A stretch of DNA of 17,995 nucleotides from Sphingobacteriia bacterium (GCA_004293505.1 RDYY01000003.1:1-17995); one strand, 5' to 3'. Counted from the first letter of the stretch, positions 6,721 through 15,848 are shown. Notes: generated by a model not told the origin, from the sequence alone. Numbers and translations: made by a program.

Positions 6721-8103
6721 ATGGCATTGATCAAGAGCATTTCAGGCATCAGAGGAACCATAGGTGGTGAACCAGGCGAAGGCCTAACGCCTTTGGATGT
6801 GGTCAAATACAGTGCAGCTTTTGCCCAAATCTTGGCCAAAAGCCATTCCCAAAACAAGAAGATAGTCATAGGTCGCGATGGACGCATCAGTGGCCCCATG
6901 GTAGAAGGCTTGGTGGTCAATACCTTGGTGGGCATGGGATTTGATGTCATCAACTTGGGTTTGAGCACCACCCCAACGGTAGAAATGGCCGTTGTAGCAG
7001 AAAAAGCCACAGGCGGCATCATATTGACCGCTAGCCACAATCCCAAAGAATGGAATGCCTTAAAATTGTTGAATGAAGCGGGAGAATTCATTTCTGCCGA
7101 CACGGGTGCCGCATTGCTGGCCTTGGCTGATGCCGGCGATTTTAGCTTTGCCAGCGTAGACCGCTTGGGAAAAGAGACCAAGGCTGAAGGCCATTTGGCC
7201 AACCACATTCAAGCTATTTTGGACCATCCATTGGTAGACAAAAAAGCCATTCAAGCTGCACAATTTTCGGTTGTGGTTGATGCCATCAACAGCAGTGGTG
7301 CCATAGCTGTTCCGGCTTTGTTAACAGCATTGGGAGTAGATCAGATAAAAGTTTTAAATGCCGAGACCCATGGTCATTTTGCCCACAACCCTGAACCCTT
7401 GCCCGAGCATTTGAGGGACTTGTGCCAATCGGTTGTAAAAGAAAAAGCCCATTTGGGCATTGCAGTTGACCCTGATGTGGACAGGCTTTGCTTTGTGTGT
7501 GAAGATGGTTCCTTGTTTGGAGAAGAATATACCTTGGTGGCGGTAGCGGATTATGTGTTGCAATACAAAAAGGGCAACACTGTCAGCAACATGAGCAGTA
7601 CCCGGGCTTTGAAAGACATCACCGAAAAACACGGAGGAACTTATTATGCCAGTGCAGTGGGTGAAGTTAATGTGGTGGAAAAAATGAAAGCTGTTTCAGC
7701 AGTCATCGGTGGAGAGGGCAATGGTGGCATCATAGTACCAGAATTGCACTATGGAAGAGATGCTTTGATTGGGATTGCATTGTTTTTGACCCATTTGGCC
7801 AAAGAGAAAAAGACGGCCAAACAATTGCGCAATACCTATCCCGATTATTTCATGAGCAAAAACAAGATTGAGCTGGGAAAAAACATTGTTTTACCCAGTA
7901 TTTTCAAAGCATTGCAACAAAAATACCACAAGCAGCCCCAACACACCACCGATGGGCTAAAAATTGAATTTGAACAAGACTGGGTTCACCTCCGCGCCAG
8001 CAATACCGAACCCATCATTCGGATTTATGCTGAAAGCAACAGCCCCACAGTAGCCGATAACATCGCCAAGCGACTCATGGACGATATCCGCGAAATGGCC
8101 TAA
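6721..8103 (+). CDS. glmM: Alpha-D-phosphohexomutase, probably phosphoglucosamine mutase
   Basis: This 460-residue cytoplasmic enzyme has the four-domain phosphohexomutase layout. It probably converts glucosamine-6-P to glucosamine-1-P for UDP-GlcNAc and cell-wall synthesis. ISGIRGTIGG (residues 7-16) opens domain 1. ILTASHNPKEW contains the phosphoserine Ser105. AVDPDVDRL holds the Mg ligands Asp250, Asp252 and Asp254. GGEGNGG (330-336) is the sugar-specificity loop, and RASNTEP (425-431) binds the substrate phosphate. The length fits GlmM/PMM enzymes (445-465). The loop is not the GGEQSGH form of E. coli GlmM, so a phosphomannomutase or phosphoglucomutase role is a real alternative. The start fits the family, and the next gene begins 16 bp after the stop. 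Confidence 0.85.
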   Translation: MALIKSISGIRGTIGGEPGEGLTPLDVVKYSAAFAQILAKSHSQNKKIVIGRDGRISGPMVEGLVVNTLVGMGFDVINLGLSTTPTVEMAVVAEKATGGIILTASHNPKEWNALKLLNEAGEFISADTGAALLALADAGDFSFASVDRLGKETKAEGHLANHIQAILDHPLVDKKAIQAAQFSVVVDAINSSGAIAVPALLTALGVDQIKVLNAETHGHFAHNPEPLPEHLRDLCQSVVKEKAHLGIAVDPDVDRLCFVCEDGSLFGEEYTLVAVADYVLQYKKGNTVSNMSSTRALKDITEKHGGTYYASAVGEVNVVEKMKAVSAVIGGEGNGGIIVPELHYGRDALIGIALFLTHLAKEKKTAKQLRNTYPDYFMSKNKIELGKNIVLPSIFKALQQKYHKQPQHTTDGLKIEFEQDWVHLRASNTEPIIRIYAESNSPTVADNIAKRLMDDIREMA

Positions 8104-8119
8104 CCCCTACCTTTATCCC

Positions 8120-9247
8120 ATGGAAAGAATCTACCTGGACAATGCTGCCACCACCCCACTGGATGAAGCTGTTTTGTCTGCCATGATGCCCTACTTGACC
8201 CAACACTTTGGCAATCCTTCCTCTATTTACAGTTATGGAAGGGAATCAAGGCTGGGCATAGAACAAGCCCGCAAATCAGTAGCAAAAATATTGCACGCCC
8301 ATCCTGCTGAAATCTTTTTTACCAGCGGTGGAACAGAAAGCAGCAATACAGCCATCACTGCCAGTGTAAGGGATTTGGGTTGCCAGCACATCATCAGCTC
8401 GGTGATTGAACACCATGCCACCACCCACACGGTAGAGCATTTACAACAAACAGGTGAAGCAACAGTGGCGTATGTACAAGTCAAGCCCGATGGCCACATC
8501 GACCTGGAGGACCTGGAACGCCTATTGGCCCAAGCCACAGAAAAAACATTGGTTACTCTGATGCACGCCAACAACGAAATTGGCAACATGTTGGACTTGC
8601 ATGCTGTAGGGAATCTTTGTAAAAAATACCAGGCCATTTTTCACAGCGACACGGTACAAACCGTGGGCCATTTTCCTTTTAACTTGCGCGAAACCCCAGT
8701 GCATTTTGTGACCGGGGCAGGCCACAAATTCCATGGTCCAAAGGGCATCGGGATGCTCTATGTTAACGAGAATGTCAAAATCAAACCCTTTGTGCATGGT
8801 GGCAGCCAAGAACGCAACATGCGGGCGGGCACCGAAAATTTGTATGGCATCATTGGATTTGCCAAAGCCTTGGAATTGGCCACCGAAAGAATGGAAGCCG
8901 ACACGGCATATGTAGGTGGATTAAAGCAATACATGATGGCCCAATTGCCGGCCAAAATACCAGGGGTGGTGTTCAACGGTGATCCCAAAGGGAAGAGTTT
9001 GTACACCGTTTTAAGTGCCAGTTTTCCGAAGACAGAAAAAAGTGAAATGCTCTTGTTTAATTTGGACATCCACCAAATTTGCGCCAGCGGCGGTTCTGCT
9101 TGCACCAGTGGCGCTGACCAAGGCTCACACGTGATCCGGGCCATCAACAACAACCCCAACCAAGTAACGGTTCGTTTTTCTTTCAGCCGGCACAACACCC
9201 AAGCTGAAATAGACCATGTTATAGGTGTTTTACAAACCTTGATTTAA
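8120..9247 (+). CDS. Cysteine desulfurase, NifS/IscS-like
   Basis: This 375-residue PLP enzyme takes sulfur from L-cysteine, giving alanine and a protein persulfide that feeds Fe-S cluster assembly or tRNA thiolation. IYLDNAATTPLDE (residues 4-16) is the classic start. FTSGGTESSN binds the PLP phosphate, HANNEIGN and HSDTVQ (Asp177) line the cofactor, and TGAGHKFHGPKGIG contains Schiff-base Lys203. The catalytic loop ASGGSACTSGADQGSHV carries the predicted persulfide Cys328. The intact SACTSG loop places it in group I (NifS/IscS) rather than SufS. It lies 16 bp after glmM and 10 bp before a lipoprotein gene, all on the same strand, so it is probably cotranscribed. No iscU or regulator is adjacent, so iscS versus nifS versus a tRNA-thiolation role is left open. 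Confidence 0.93.
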   Translation: MERIYLDNAATTPLDEAVLSAMMPYLTQHFGNPSSIYSYGRESRLGIEQARKSVAKILHAHPAEIFFTSGGTESSNTAITASVRDLGCQHIISSVIEHHATTHTVEHLQQTGEATVAYVQVKPDGHIDLEDLERLLAQATEKTLVTLMHANNEIGNMLDLHAVGNLCKKYQAIFHSDTVQTVGHFPFNLRETPVHFVTGAGHKFHGPKGIGMLYVNENVKIKPFVHGGSQERNMRAGTENLYGIIGFAKALELATERMEADTAYVGGLKQYMMAQLPAKIPGVVFNGDPKGKSLYTVLSASFPKTEKSEMLLFNLDIHQICASGGSACTSGADQGSHVIRAINNNPNQVTVRFSFSRHNTQAEIDHVIGVLQTLI

Positions 9248-9257
9248 CCTCTATTTT

Positions 9258-9932
9258 ATGCGCAGTGCTGCCTTTTTGTTATCCGCCTTGTTGTTTTTGT
9301 CTTGTAATGGTCCCAAACAAACCGTCTTGGCCATTTGGAACAATCCAGACAAACCTGTCTATGGTACCCAACCTTCGGTTTTTATCATGGTATTGACAGC
9401 CAATTTACCAGCACGCAACCAATTGGAAACCGACATCTTGGCGCAAGCTGAAAAAATGGGATTGAAAGCCACCACCAGTGTCAAAGCTTTAGGCCCCATG
9501 AATGTGGGCAAGGATTTTCCGGCCCAAGCCATTCTAGAGAAGGCCCAATCCATGGGATTTCAAACCATTTTTACCGTAGCTGTTAAAGATGTTAAATCAG
9601 AAACCCATTTTGTAAAAGCCTCTGAAAATTATTACCAACCCATGAACTACGGGTATTATAACCGATTTGACGCCTATTACAATGGTTATTGGGGCGGGCC
9701 ATGGGCAGGCATTGGGTTTGGCAACCTTTCTGGTTTCACTCCCAGTTATACGACCGAAAAAAAGACCCTTTTCATGGAGAGCAATTTGTATGCAGTCAAC
9801 AGCAAAGACTTGCTCCTGTCTATTCAATCCAAAGCAGTTGATCCCCAAAACTTAGAGAAGGAAAGCAAAAAATTCTCGGAGAATATCTTATCAGCCCTCA
9901 AAGAAGGCAAAAAAATGGCCAACCTTAAATAA
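9258..9932 (+). CDS. Small predicted lipoprotein of unknown function
   Basis: The product has 224 residues. The N-terminus MRSAAFLLSALLFLSC ends in a lipobox-like LFLSC, so Cys16 is the probable lipidated residue and the protein is probably anchored in the cell envelope. The body begins TVLAIWNNPDKP and continues with a segment (41-115) of alternating strands and helices, followed by a Tyr/Gly-rich stretch at about 125-155. The general pattern (SxW.. near the start, then a predicted strand, then 'E...A..MGLKATTS') resembles small Bacteroidota lipoproteins annotated as hypothetical. I do not recognise a named domain. It starts 10 bp after the cysteine desulfurase stop and ends 6 bp before the end of the convergent ATPase gene. 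The Tyr/Gly stretch may be a surface-exposed loop. Confidence 0.75.
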   Translation: MRSAAFLLSALLFLSCNGPKQTVLAIWNNPDKPVYGTQPSVFIMVLTANLPARNQLETDILAQAEKMGLKATTSVKALGPMNVGKDFPAQAILEKAQSMGFQTIFTVAVKDVKSETHFVKASENYYQPMNYGYYNRFDAYYNGYWGGPWAGIGFGNLSGFTPSYTTEKKTLFMESNLYAVNSKDLLLSIQSKAVDPQNLEKESKKFSENILSALKEGKKMANLK

Positions 9933-9938
9933 GGTAGA

Positions 9939-11474
9939 CTAGCCCAAGTCTTCACCCTCTCCCTCATCTGAATTGCCCCAATTGAGCATGCTGCCCATGA
10001 GGTCTCTAAAGGTCCATTGGCCTTCAATTTGTTGCTTACTGATCAGCGAATAGGCCGCTAAACCGTGCAAAACAAATTCCATCAAAAGTGCTGATTCTTT
10101 TTCATTGGCCTTGGGATAATGGGCTTTGACCAAACCAAACAACCCTTCTACTTGGTAGAGTTGGGCAATGCGTTGGCTGTCTTTGGTATCAGCCATGATG
10201 TTCAGTTGGTTCCCTTTGTCAAACCAAGACAAAATACTTTGGTAAGGATTGACGGGAGGGCTTGCCACCTGCTTGGTATTGGCCTTTCCCTTTTTCTTGC
10301 TGGCTTCAGGATTGGGGAAATAATCTGTGAACAAGGTCCGTATGGATTTTTCAATCAGGTTCAACGCCACTTGGTAAGGACCTTCTTGTTCACCTTCATA
10401 AACCAATTCAATTTTTCCGGTAATGGCGGGAACAATGTTGTAGAGGTCTGTCATCCAAACGGAAGTTTGGCTTTCTCCATGAATAATGGCCCTTCGCTCT
10501 GCGCTGCTGATGGCATTTTCCAAGGCAGCAATGGTCAAACGGGCACTGACCCCACTTTTCTTGTCTACCATTTCATTGTTGCGGGCTTCAAAAGCCACTT
10601 GCTCTACCAAGCGCTTGACCAAATCAGAGAGGTCCACCCGGCTTTTTTGTTCGGGCGTCAACTGCACTTCTTGTTCGGTAATGGCCAAAGCCGATTCCAA
10701 GGACCGCGGATAGTGTGTCAAAATCTGGCTTTCGATCCTGTCTTTCAAAGGTGTTACAATGCTGCCCCTGTTGGTATAGTCTTCTGGATTGGCGGTGAAA
10801 ACAAACAACATGTCCAAAGGCATGCGCAATTTGAAACCCCTGATTTGGATGTCTCCTTCCTGCAAAATATTGAACAACCCCACTTGGATCCGTGCTTGTA
10901 AATCGGGCAATTCATTGATCACAAATATGCCCCTGTTGCTGCGGGGAATGATGCCATAATGGATGGCCAATTCATCGGCAAAACTGAGTTTTTGGTGGGC
11001 GGCTTTGATGGGATCAATGTCGCCAATCAAATCGGCCACGCTAACATCGGGGGTCGCCAATTTCTCACCATACCGTTCGCTGCGGTGGAGCCAATGAATA
11101 GGGGTATCATCTCCTTTTGCTTGGATCAGGTCGCGGGCATATTTGCTGATGGGTGCAAAAGGGTTGTCTTGGATTTCCGATCCAGCCACAACAGGAATGT
11201 ATTCGTCCAACAACTGGACCATTTGTCGGGCCATGCGGGTTTTGGCTTGTCCACGCAAACCCAAAAACAAAATATTGTGCTGGCTCAGCAAAGCCCTTTC
11301 GGTTTCTGGTATCACGGAATCTTCGTACCCAATGATGCCCTCAAAAGGATTGGATTGGTCTTTTAAACAAGCCATCAAATTGTCCCTGATTTCTGCCTTC
11401 ACAGATTTTGCAGTATAACCAATGGCTTTTAAAGCACCCAATGTGAGGGCGCTGGTAAGTGAAGTTTTTTTCAT
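9939..11474 (-). CDS. Magnesium-chelatase-I/MoxR-like AAA+ ATPase
   Basis: This 511-residue cytoplasmic AAA+ protein is related to the ChlI/MoxR clade. FLGLRGQAKTRMAR (70-83) is the Walker A loop with Lys78. GIFVINELPDL (182-192) takes the Walker B place, with Asn187 where most relatives have Asp, followed by Glu188. VFTANPEDYTNRG (225-237) is sensor 1. TPLKDRIES carries the probable arginine finger Arg246. A Lys-rich linker near residues 385-400 separates the ATPase from a helical C-terminal part with an acidic end. ChlI/MoxR ATPases usually work with a VWA partner to remodel or metallate a target, and the upstream gene encodes one. The upstream stop and this ATG share one base (TGATG), indicating translational coupling. 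A TTG one codon earlier is a less likely start. The target is unknown. Confidence 0.85.
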   Translation of the reverse strand: MKKTSLTSALTLGALKAIGYTAKSVKAEIRDNLMACLKDQSNPFEGIIGYEDSVIPETERALLSQHNILFLGLRGQAKTRMARQMVQLLDEYIPVVAGSEIQDNPFAPISKYARDLIQAKGDDTPIHWLHRSERYGEKLATPDVSVADLIGDIDPIKAAHQKLSFADELAIHYGIIPRSNRGIFVINELPDLQARIQVGLFNILQEGDIQIRGFKLRMPLDMLFVFTANPEDYTNRGSIVTPLKDRIESQILTHYPRSLESALAITEQEVQLTPEQKSRVDLSDLVKRLVEQVAFEARNNEMVDKKSGVSARLTIAALENAISSAERRAIIHGESQTSVWMTDLYNIVPAITGKIELVYEGEQEGPYQVALNLIEKSIRTLFTDYFPNPEASKKKGKANTKQVASPPVNPYQSILSWFDKGNQLNIMADTKDSQRIAQLYQVEGLFGLVKAHYPKANEKESALLMEFVLHGLAAYSLISKQQIEGQWTFRDLMGSMLNWGNSDEGEGEDLG

Positions 11475-12571
11475 CAATACACGGATTTGCTTTTACCGCT
11501 TTCAAAATCCTTGAACAAAAAGCCACCCAATTGGTCCAGGTTGGCAAAATATGCTTTGCCATGGTTCATTTCGGTAAATTCTTGTACAAAAGACTGCAGG
11601 TAAGGATCATCTGCAATCATGAAAGTGGTGATGGGAATGTTTAATTTTTTGCACTGTGCTGCCAAATTGATGCAGCGGTTAACCACTTTTCGGTCTAATC
11701 CAAAGCTGTTTTTATAATACTTGCCACCGATTTTTAAACAAGTAGGTTTGCCATCGGTGATCATGAAAATTTGTTTGTTGTTGTTCTTGCGTCGCCGCAA
11801 CAAGTCCATCGCCAATTCCAAGCCAGCTACCGTATTGGTGTGGTAGGGACCCACTTGCAAATAGGGCAAATCCTTGATTTGAACTTGCCAAGCATCATTG
11901 CCAAAAACCACAATGTCCAATGTGTCTTTGGGATAGCGGGTGGTGATGAGTTCGCTGAGGGCCATGGCCACTTTCTTGGCCGGCGTGATCCGGTCCTCGC
12001 CATACAAAATCATGGAATGGGAAATATCGATCATCAAAACCGTGGAGGTCTGGGTTTTGTGGTCGGCTTCGCGCAAATACAAATCATTTTCTTGCAAAGA
12101 AAAATCGAGCGCCCCTCGGTTGATCTGTGCTTGTCGAATGCTTTCGGCAAAATCAATGTGTTCCAAGGCATCACCAAATTGATAGGGCTTGGTTTGTGCG
12201 TTGGCTTCATCTCCCCTTCCGGTCTTGCTGGTGCGGTGGTTGCCCACACCTCCTTTCTTCAACTTGCCAAAAATTTCCTCCAGGCTTTTTTTGCGGATGC
12301 CCTGCTCTGTTTTCCCGGTCAAGGAAAATTTACCATCCACTGGATTTTCTTTGAGGTAACCATTTTCTTTGAGGTCTTCAATGAAGTCCCCCATGCCATA
12401 GTCATCCTTGGTCAATTGGTATTGCTTGTCCAATTGGTTCATCCAGTCCAAAGCCTCTGCAGCATCCCCATTGGTATAAGTCAACAGTTGCAAAAAAATG
12501 TCCAAGAGTTGTTCAAAGCGCGGCTTTTGGCCGGCAGATGCTGTTAAAGCTTTGAACTGAAACCCTTTCAT
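11474..12571 (-). CDS. VWA-domain protein, probable partner of the downstream AAA+ ATPase
   Basis: This 365-residue protein has no signal peptide, so it is probably cytoplasmic. Residues 1-110 form a helical N-terminal region, followed by a Gly/Lys-rich linker (105-125). The von Willebrand A domain covers about 175-350. Its MIDAS metal site is complete: DISHSM (Asp182, Ser184, Ser186), a Thr in HTNTVAG (245 or 247), and ITDGKP (Asp273). VWA proteins with intact MIDAS motifs pair with MoxR/ChlI-type ATPases as substrate adaptors, the ChlD role being the best-known example. The ATG at 12571 lies 5 bp after the stop of the DUF2723 gene, and the stop overlaps the ATPase start by one base, so all three are probably one operon. 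A ChlH/CobN-type chelatase subunit is absent nearby, so cobalt or magnesium chelation is not implied. Confidence 0.85.
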   Translation of the reverse strand: MKGFQFKALTASAGQKPRFEQLLDIFLQLLTYTNGDAAEALDWMNQLDKQYQLTKDDYGMGDFIEDLKENGYLKENPVDGKFSLTGKTEQGIRKKSLEEIFGKLKKGGVGNHRTSKTGRGDEANAQTKPYQFGDALEHIDFAESIRQAQINRGALDFSLQENDLYLREADHKTQTSTVLMIDISHSMILYGEDRITPAKKVAMALSELITTRYPKDTLDIVVFGNDAWQVQIKDLPYLQVGPYHTNTVAGLELAMDLLRRRKNNNKQIFMITDGKPTCLKIGGKYYKNSFGLDRKVVNRCINLAAQCKKLNIPITTFMIADDPYLQSFVQEFTEMNHGKAYFANLDQLGGFLFKDFESGKSKSVY

Positions 12572-12576
12572 TTAAT

Positions 12577-15500
12577 TTATTTTGGTGCGGCCATGAGCTT
12601 TCCCGGAATTTGAATGGCGGGATTGTACATGGTCTTCATTTTTTCCAATCCGTCTAGGTAGCTTTCAGCGATGCGTTTTTCATCGGCCATTAACTCGCCC
12701 TTCATGCCACCCAGAGAATTATAATAGAAAACCTGTTGTTGGAGGTCTTTGTTCACTGAAGCAGCTACTTTTTTGGCCAAACTGCTGTCTTCTGACAAAT
12801 AGCAAGCTTCTAAGAACATCAATGAATTCCGGTTGTGCAGGTTACCCCGGCTGGTCATGCCATAAGCAAAGTTTTCTTCGTTCATCATGGCATCTATTTT
12901 GGCCAAGACTTGACGGGCTTCGGCCTTGCGTCCCTTGGCCGACAAATCAATGGCCAATTCAGCATAAGCGGAACGGATGGTATTCAAATGCCTGCGGTTT
13001 TCTTCATCAAAATAAACACCCTTGGTTTGGGCATTGCCCGAAGCAAAAAGGTTCAATGCTTTGGGTTTCATCCAGTCTGTATTAACCCTGGACTCATTCA
13101 CGGGCACCAAGCGATAACTTAAACCATCGCGGCGCAGGAAATTGTCAAAACCCAATTCTACCTGGGGATTGGTGAAATAGATGGGACGCTTCCACTGGTT
13201 GGCTGCAATGATGTTCAATACCGCCATGTCGTTTTTGAGCAAAGACCCTTTGGGCAGTTCAAAACGCAATTCACTCAAGATACTGTCTCCCGCATTGACA
13301 GTTTTGTTGGCCAAAACAGTTTTGGCGTCTACGGGCACAGAGAATTTCCTGACAGGGAAAGTGCTGAGCGCTTCGCCATTGCCCCGGTCTTCCATCTTGG
13401 TGGGATCGTCACTGCCCACATAGTTCTTCATTAAATCGTATAAATCATAGTAACGGTCTTCGGGAATATTGGGCTTGGATCGGTACAAAGCATAGTCTCT
13501 TTTTCCACCCTCAATTTGCTCGGCCGTCCAAATCACGTCAATGGGATCGCTTTGGTTAACCTTGTAGCGCAGTTGGTTGATGTACCAATCAATGCCCAAC
13601 AAACTAAAATTAATGACGCGCACGTCGGGCCGGATGCCTTCTACTTCTTGTGCATACCAAAGTGGATAAGTATCGTTGTCTCCGTAGGTAAAGAGAATGG
13701 CATTGGGGGCACAGCTTTCCAAATAATTCTTGGCCAAATCGCGGGCCAACACTTTTTGGCTTCTGTCATGGTCATCCCATTCTTGTTGGGCCATGAGGCC
13801 TGGTACGGCCACCAAACAAAGCAAAGTAGCCAACACAGCACCTGGAGCACCCTTGAGCTTTTTTTGGATGAATTGGGTCAAAGACATGACGCCCAATCCA
13901 ATCCAAACGGCAAAGGCATAAAATGATCCCACATAAGCGTAGTCCCTTTCACGGGGTTGGTTGCCGGCCTGGTTCAAATACAAGACAATGGCCAATCCGG
14001 TGAAAAAGAACAGCAAAAGGTTGACAAATGCATCGTCGCTTTTCTTTTTGCGGTGATAGAAAAAGCCCAACAAGCCCAACACAAAGGGCAGGGCAAACAA
14101 GGTATTGTGCGCCTTGTTGTTTTTCAAGGAATCGGGCAAAGCATCTTGGTTGCCATACAGCAAATTATCAATGGGTTGGATGCCGGTGATCCAGTTGCCA
14201 TCCCTTACATTTCCAGTATACACCCCTTGGATATCGTTTTGCTTACCGGAGAAATTCCACATGAAATAGCGGAAGTACATCCAATACACTTGGTAACCCG
14301 TAAAAAAGCGCAGGTTATCCATTTGGTTGGGCGCTCTTTCATATGCACCTTCTTTGGTTTTGGGTATGTTCAAAAAAACCGAATAATAATATGCATGGTA
14401 TTGGTCGTCACTGGCATCCCATACGCGAGGGAAAACCATTTTGTCTTCAGGGGCGTAAACATATTTCTTGTCTTCCCCAACGGCCAAATATTTGTCTTTT
14501 GATTTTTGGTAACGCATGCCCGTGCTTTTTAAATCCACGGGTTGGGCCGTGAATTTTTGTCCATACAGCAAAGGAAAATCGCCATATTGTTCTCGGCTGA
14601 GGTAGCCCACCAAACTATTGGGGTTGTCCACATTGTACATGTCTACGCTGGGATTGGCCGAGCTGCGCACCATGGTGGTGAGGTAAGTAGAATAGCCCAT
14701 CAGCATGAAAGCCACACACCAAACACCCAATTGCAAATAATACCATTGCTTGCGTGCTGCTACTTTTAGGGCATACCATAACCCAATGGCCAGGAGAACA
14801 AAAAATGCTGTAAACCCGGTGAAAAAGGGCAAGCCCATGCCATTCACTGCCCAACGGTCAAAAGCGCCGGCCATTTTAATGGAATATTGGATCACACCTA
14901 CTTGCACCACGCCGGTGATGACACAACCCAAAACCAGGAAAATATACATGCCACCATACAAAGCTTTGTTTTGGGCCTGCCATTTTTCGATGCCCACCAA
15001 CAGCCCAATGGCCAAGAGGGTCGCCAAAATAACCAAACCAGAAATGGTGCCATCCATGGCCACATTGTCGGTAGCATCTTGTGCCGCCATGACCAGGGCC
15101 CCCACAAATGCCAATGCCCCCCCACCAATGACCAATCGCAGAAACCATTGACGGATCAAGACATAATTAAAATTCTCCCGTTTGCGGAAATAATACACCA
15201 TCACAATGGCCGGAATGGTCAAGAGGTTCAACAAGTGTACGCCAATAGACAAGCCCATCATGAAAAAGATGAACACAATCCAACGGTCTGCACCAGCTTG
15301 ATCGGCTTGGTGTTCCCATTTTAAAATAGCCCAAAAAACAATGGCAGTAAAGAAAGAAGACAAGGCATATACTTCACCTTCCACGGCAGAATACCAGAAC
15401 GAATCGCTAAAAGTATAGGCCAAAGCACCTACCACTCCGGCTCCCATGACAGACCAAAGTTGTTCTGCGCTTAGTCGCGCATCGGTTGACAAGCCTGCTA

Positions 15501-15810
15501 TGCGGCGGGCAAAGTGGGTAATGGTCCAAAACAAAAACAAGATGGTAAAACTGCTGGCCAAAGCACTCATGACATTCACTGCTTTGGCAGCGGTCAGGGG
15601 GTCATTGCCAAAAGCTATGATGAAAATCCGACCCAACACCACAAACAAGGGCGCGCCTGGGGGGTGGGGAATTTGCAGTTTGAAACAACTGCTCACGAAT
15701 TCACCACAATCCCACAAACTGCCGCCGGCTTCTGCGGTCAGTAAATAAACGGCGCTGGCCAAGGCAAACACGGCCCAGCCCAATACATTGTTAATCCTTG
15801 AAAACTGCAT
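12577..15810 (-). CDS. DUF2723 large membrane protein (GT117/PMT-like family)
   Basis: This 1077-residue multi-pass inner-membrane protein shows the DUF2723 signature. A first transmembrane helix (about 9-27) is followed by GGSLWDCGEFVSSCFKLQIP, whose Asp34 and Glu37 occupy the place of the acidic pair in the first periplasmic loop of GT-C glycosyltransferases. FWYSAVEGEVYALSSFF and SIGVHLLNLL belong to the membrane core. NQPRERDYAYVGSFYAF and AILFTYGDNDTYPLWYAQEV are other family-typical blocks. About 10-13 hydrophobic helices fall in roughly the first 700 residues. The C-terminal third is soluble, with helical repeat-like sequence near residues 980-1020. The family is usually described as protein O-mannosyltransferase-like; the actual donor and acceptor are not established. 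The ATG at 15810 is chosen over upstream codons because the family sequence begins there. It heads a tight operon with the VWA and ATPase genes. Confidence 0.88.
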   Translation of the reverse strand: MQFSRINNVLGWAVFALASAVYLLTAEAGGSLWDCGEFVSSCFKLQIPHPPGAPLFVVLGRIFIIAFGNDPLTAAKAVNVMSALASSFTILFLFWTITHFARRIAGLSTDARLSAEQLWSVMGAGVVGALAYTFSDSFWYSAVEGEVYALSSFFTAIVFWAILKWEHQADQAGADRWIVFIFFMMGLSIGVHLLNLLTIPAIVMVYYFRKRENFNYVLIRQWFLRLVIGGGALAFVGALVMAAQDATDNVAMDGTISGLVILATLLAIGLLVGIEKWQAQNKALYGGMYIFLVLGCVITGVVQVGVIQYSIKMAGAFDRWAVNGMGLPFFTGFTAFFVLLAIGLWYALKVAARKQWYYLQLGVWCVAFMLMGYSTYLTTMVRSSANPSVDMYNVDNPNSLVGYLSREQYGDFPLLYGQKFTAQPVDLKSTGMRYQKSKDKYLAVGEDKKYVYAPEDKMVFPRVWDASDDQYHAYYYSVFLNIPKTKEGAYERAPNQMDNLRFFTGYQVYWMYFRYFMWNFSGKQNDIQGVYTGNVRDGNWITGIQPIDNLLYGNQDALPDSLKNNKAHNTLFALPFVLGLLGFFYHRKKKSDDAFVNLLLFFFTGLAIVLYLNQAGNQPRERDYAYVGSFYAFAVWIGLGVMSLTQFIQKKLKGAPGAVLATLLCLVAVPGLMAQQEWDDHDRSQKVLARDLAKNYLESCAPNAILFTYGDNDTYPLWYAQEVEGIRPDVRVINFSLLGIDWYINQLRYKVNQSDPIDVIWTAEQIEGGKRDYALYRSKPNIPEDRYYDLYDLMKNYVGSDDPTKMEDRGNGEALSTFPVRKFSVPVDAKTVLANKTVNAGDSILSELRFELPKGSLLKNDMAVLNIIAANQWKRPIYFTNPQVELGFDNFLRRDGLSYRLVPVNESRVNTDWMKPKALNLFASGNAQTKGVYFDEENRRHLNTIRSAYAELAIDLSAKGRKAEARQVLAKIDAMMNEENFAYGMTSRGNLHNRNSLMFLEACYLSEDSSLAKKVAASVNKDLQQQVFYYNSLGGMKGELMADEKRIAESYLDGLEKMKTMYNPAIQIPGKLMAAPK

Positions 15811-15831
15811 GCTGGATGGATTTATGACGGG

Positions 15832-15839
15832 CAAACATA
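15832..15839 (-). promoter_or_regulatory. Possible -7 box for the DUF2723-VWA-ATPase operon
   Basis: On the minus strand TATGTTTG is a perfect TAnnTTTG match, ending 21 bp before the DUF2723 ATG. The surrounding 67-bp divergent gap is AT-rich. A TTTG at -33 is not present at the expected distance. Confidence 0.4.
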
Positions 15840-15848
15840 AACGATTAT

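Noticed and set aside
9923..9934. CCTTA-AA-TAAGG palindrome as a terminator between the lipoprotein and ATPase genes
   Set aside because: The stem is 5 bp and AT-rich with a 2-base loop and no T-run, so it is too weak to call.
11771..12547. Plus-strand open frame of 258 codons inside the VWA gene
   Set aside because: It is the antisense shadow of a clear MIDAS-containing VWA protein. Similar shadows at 10119-10901 and 13957-14502 were rejected for the same reason.
9939..12571. VWA plus ATPase as a genuine magnesium or cobalt chelatase
   Set aside because: There is no ChlH/CobN subunit nor any chlorophyll or cobalamin gene nearby; only the ATPase/VWA architecture is shared.
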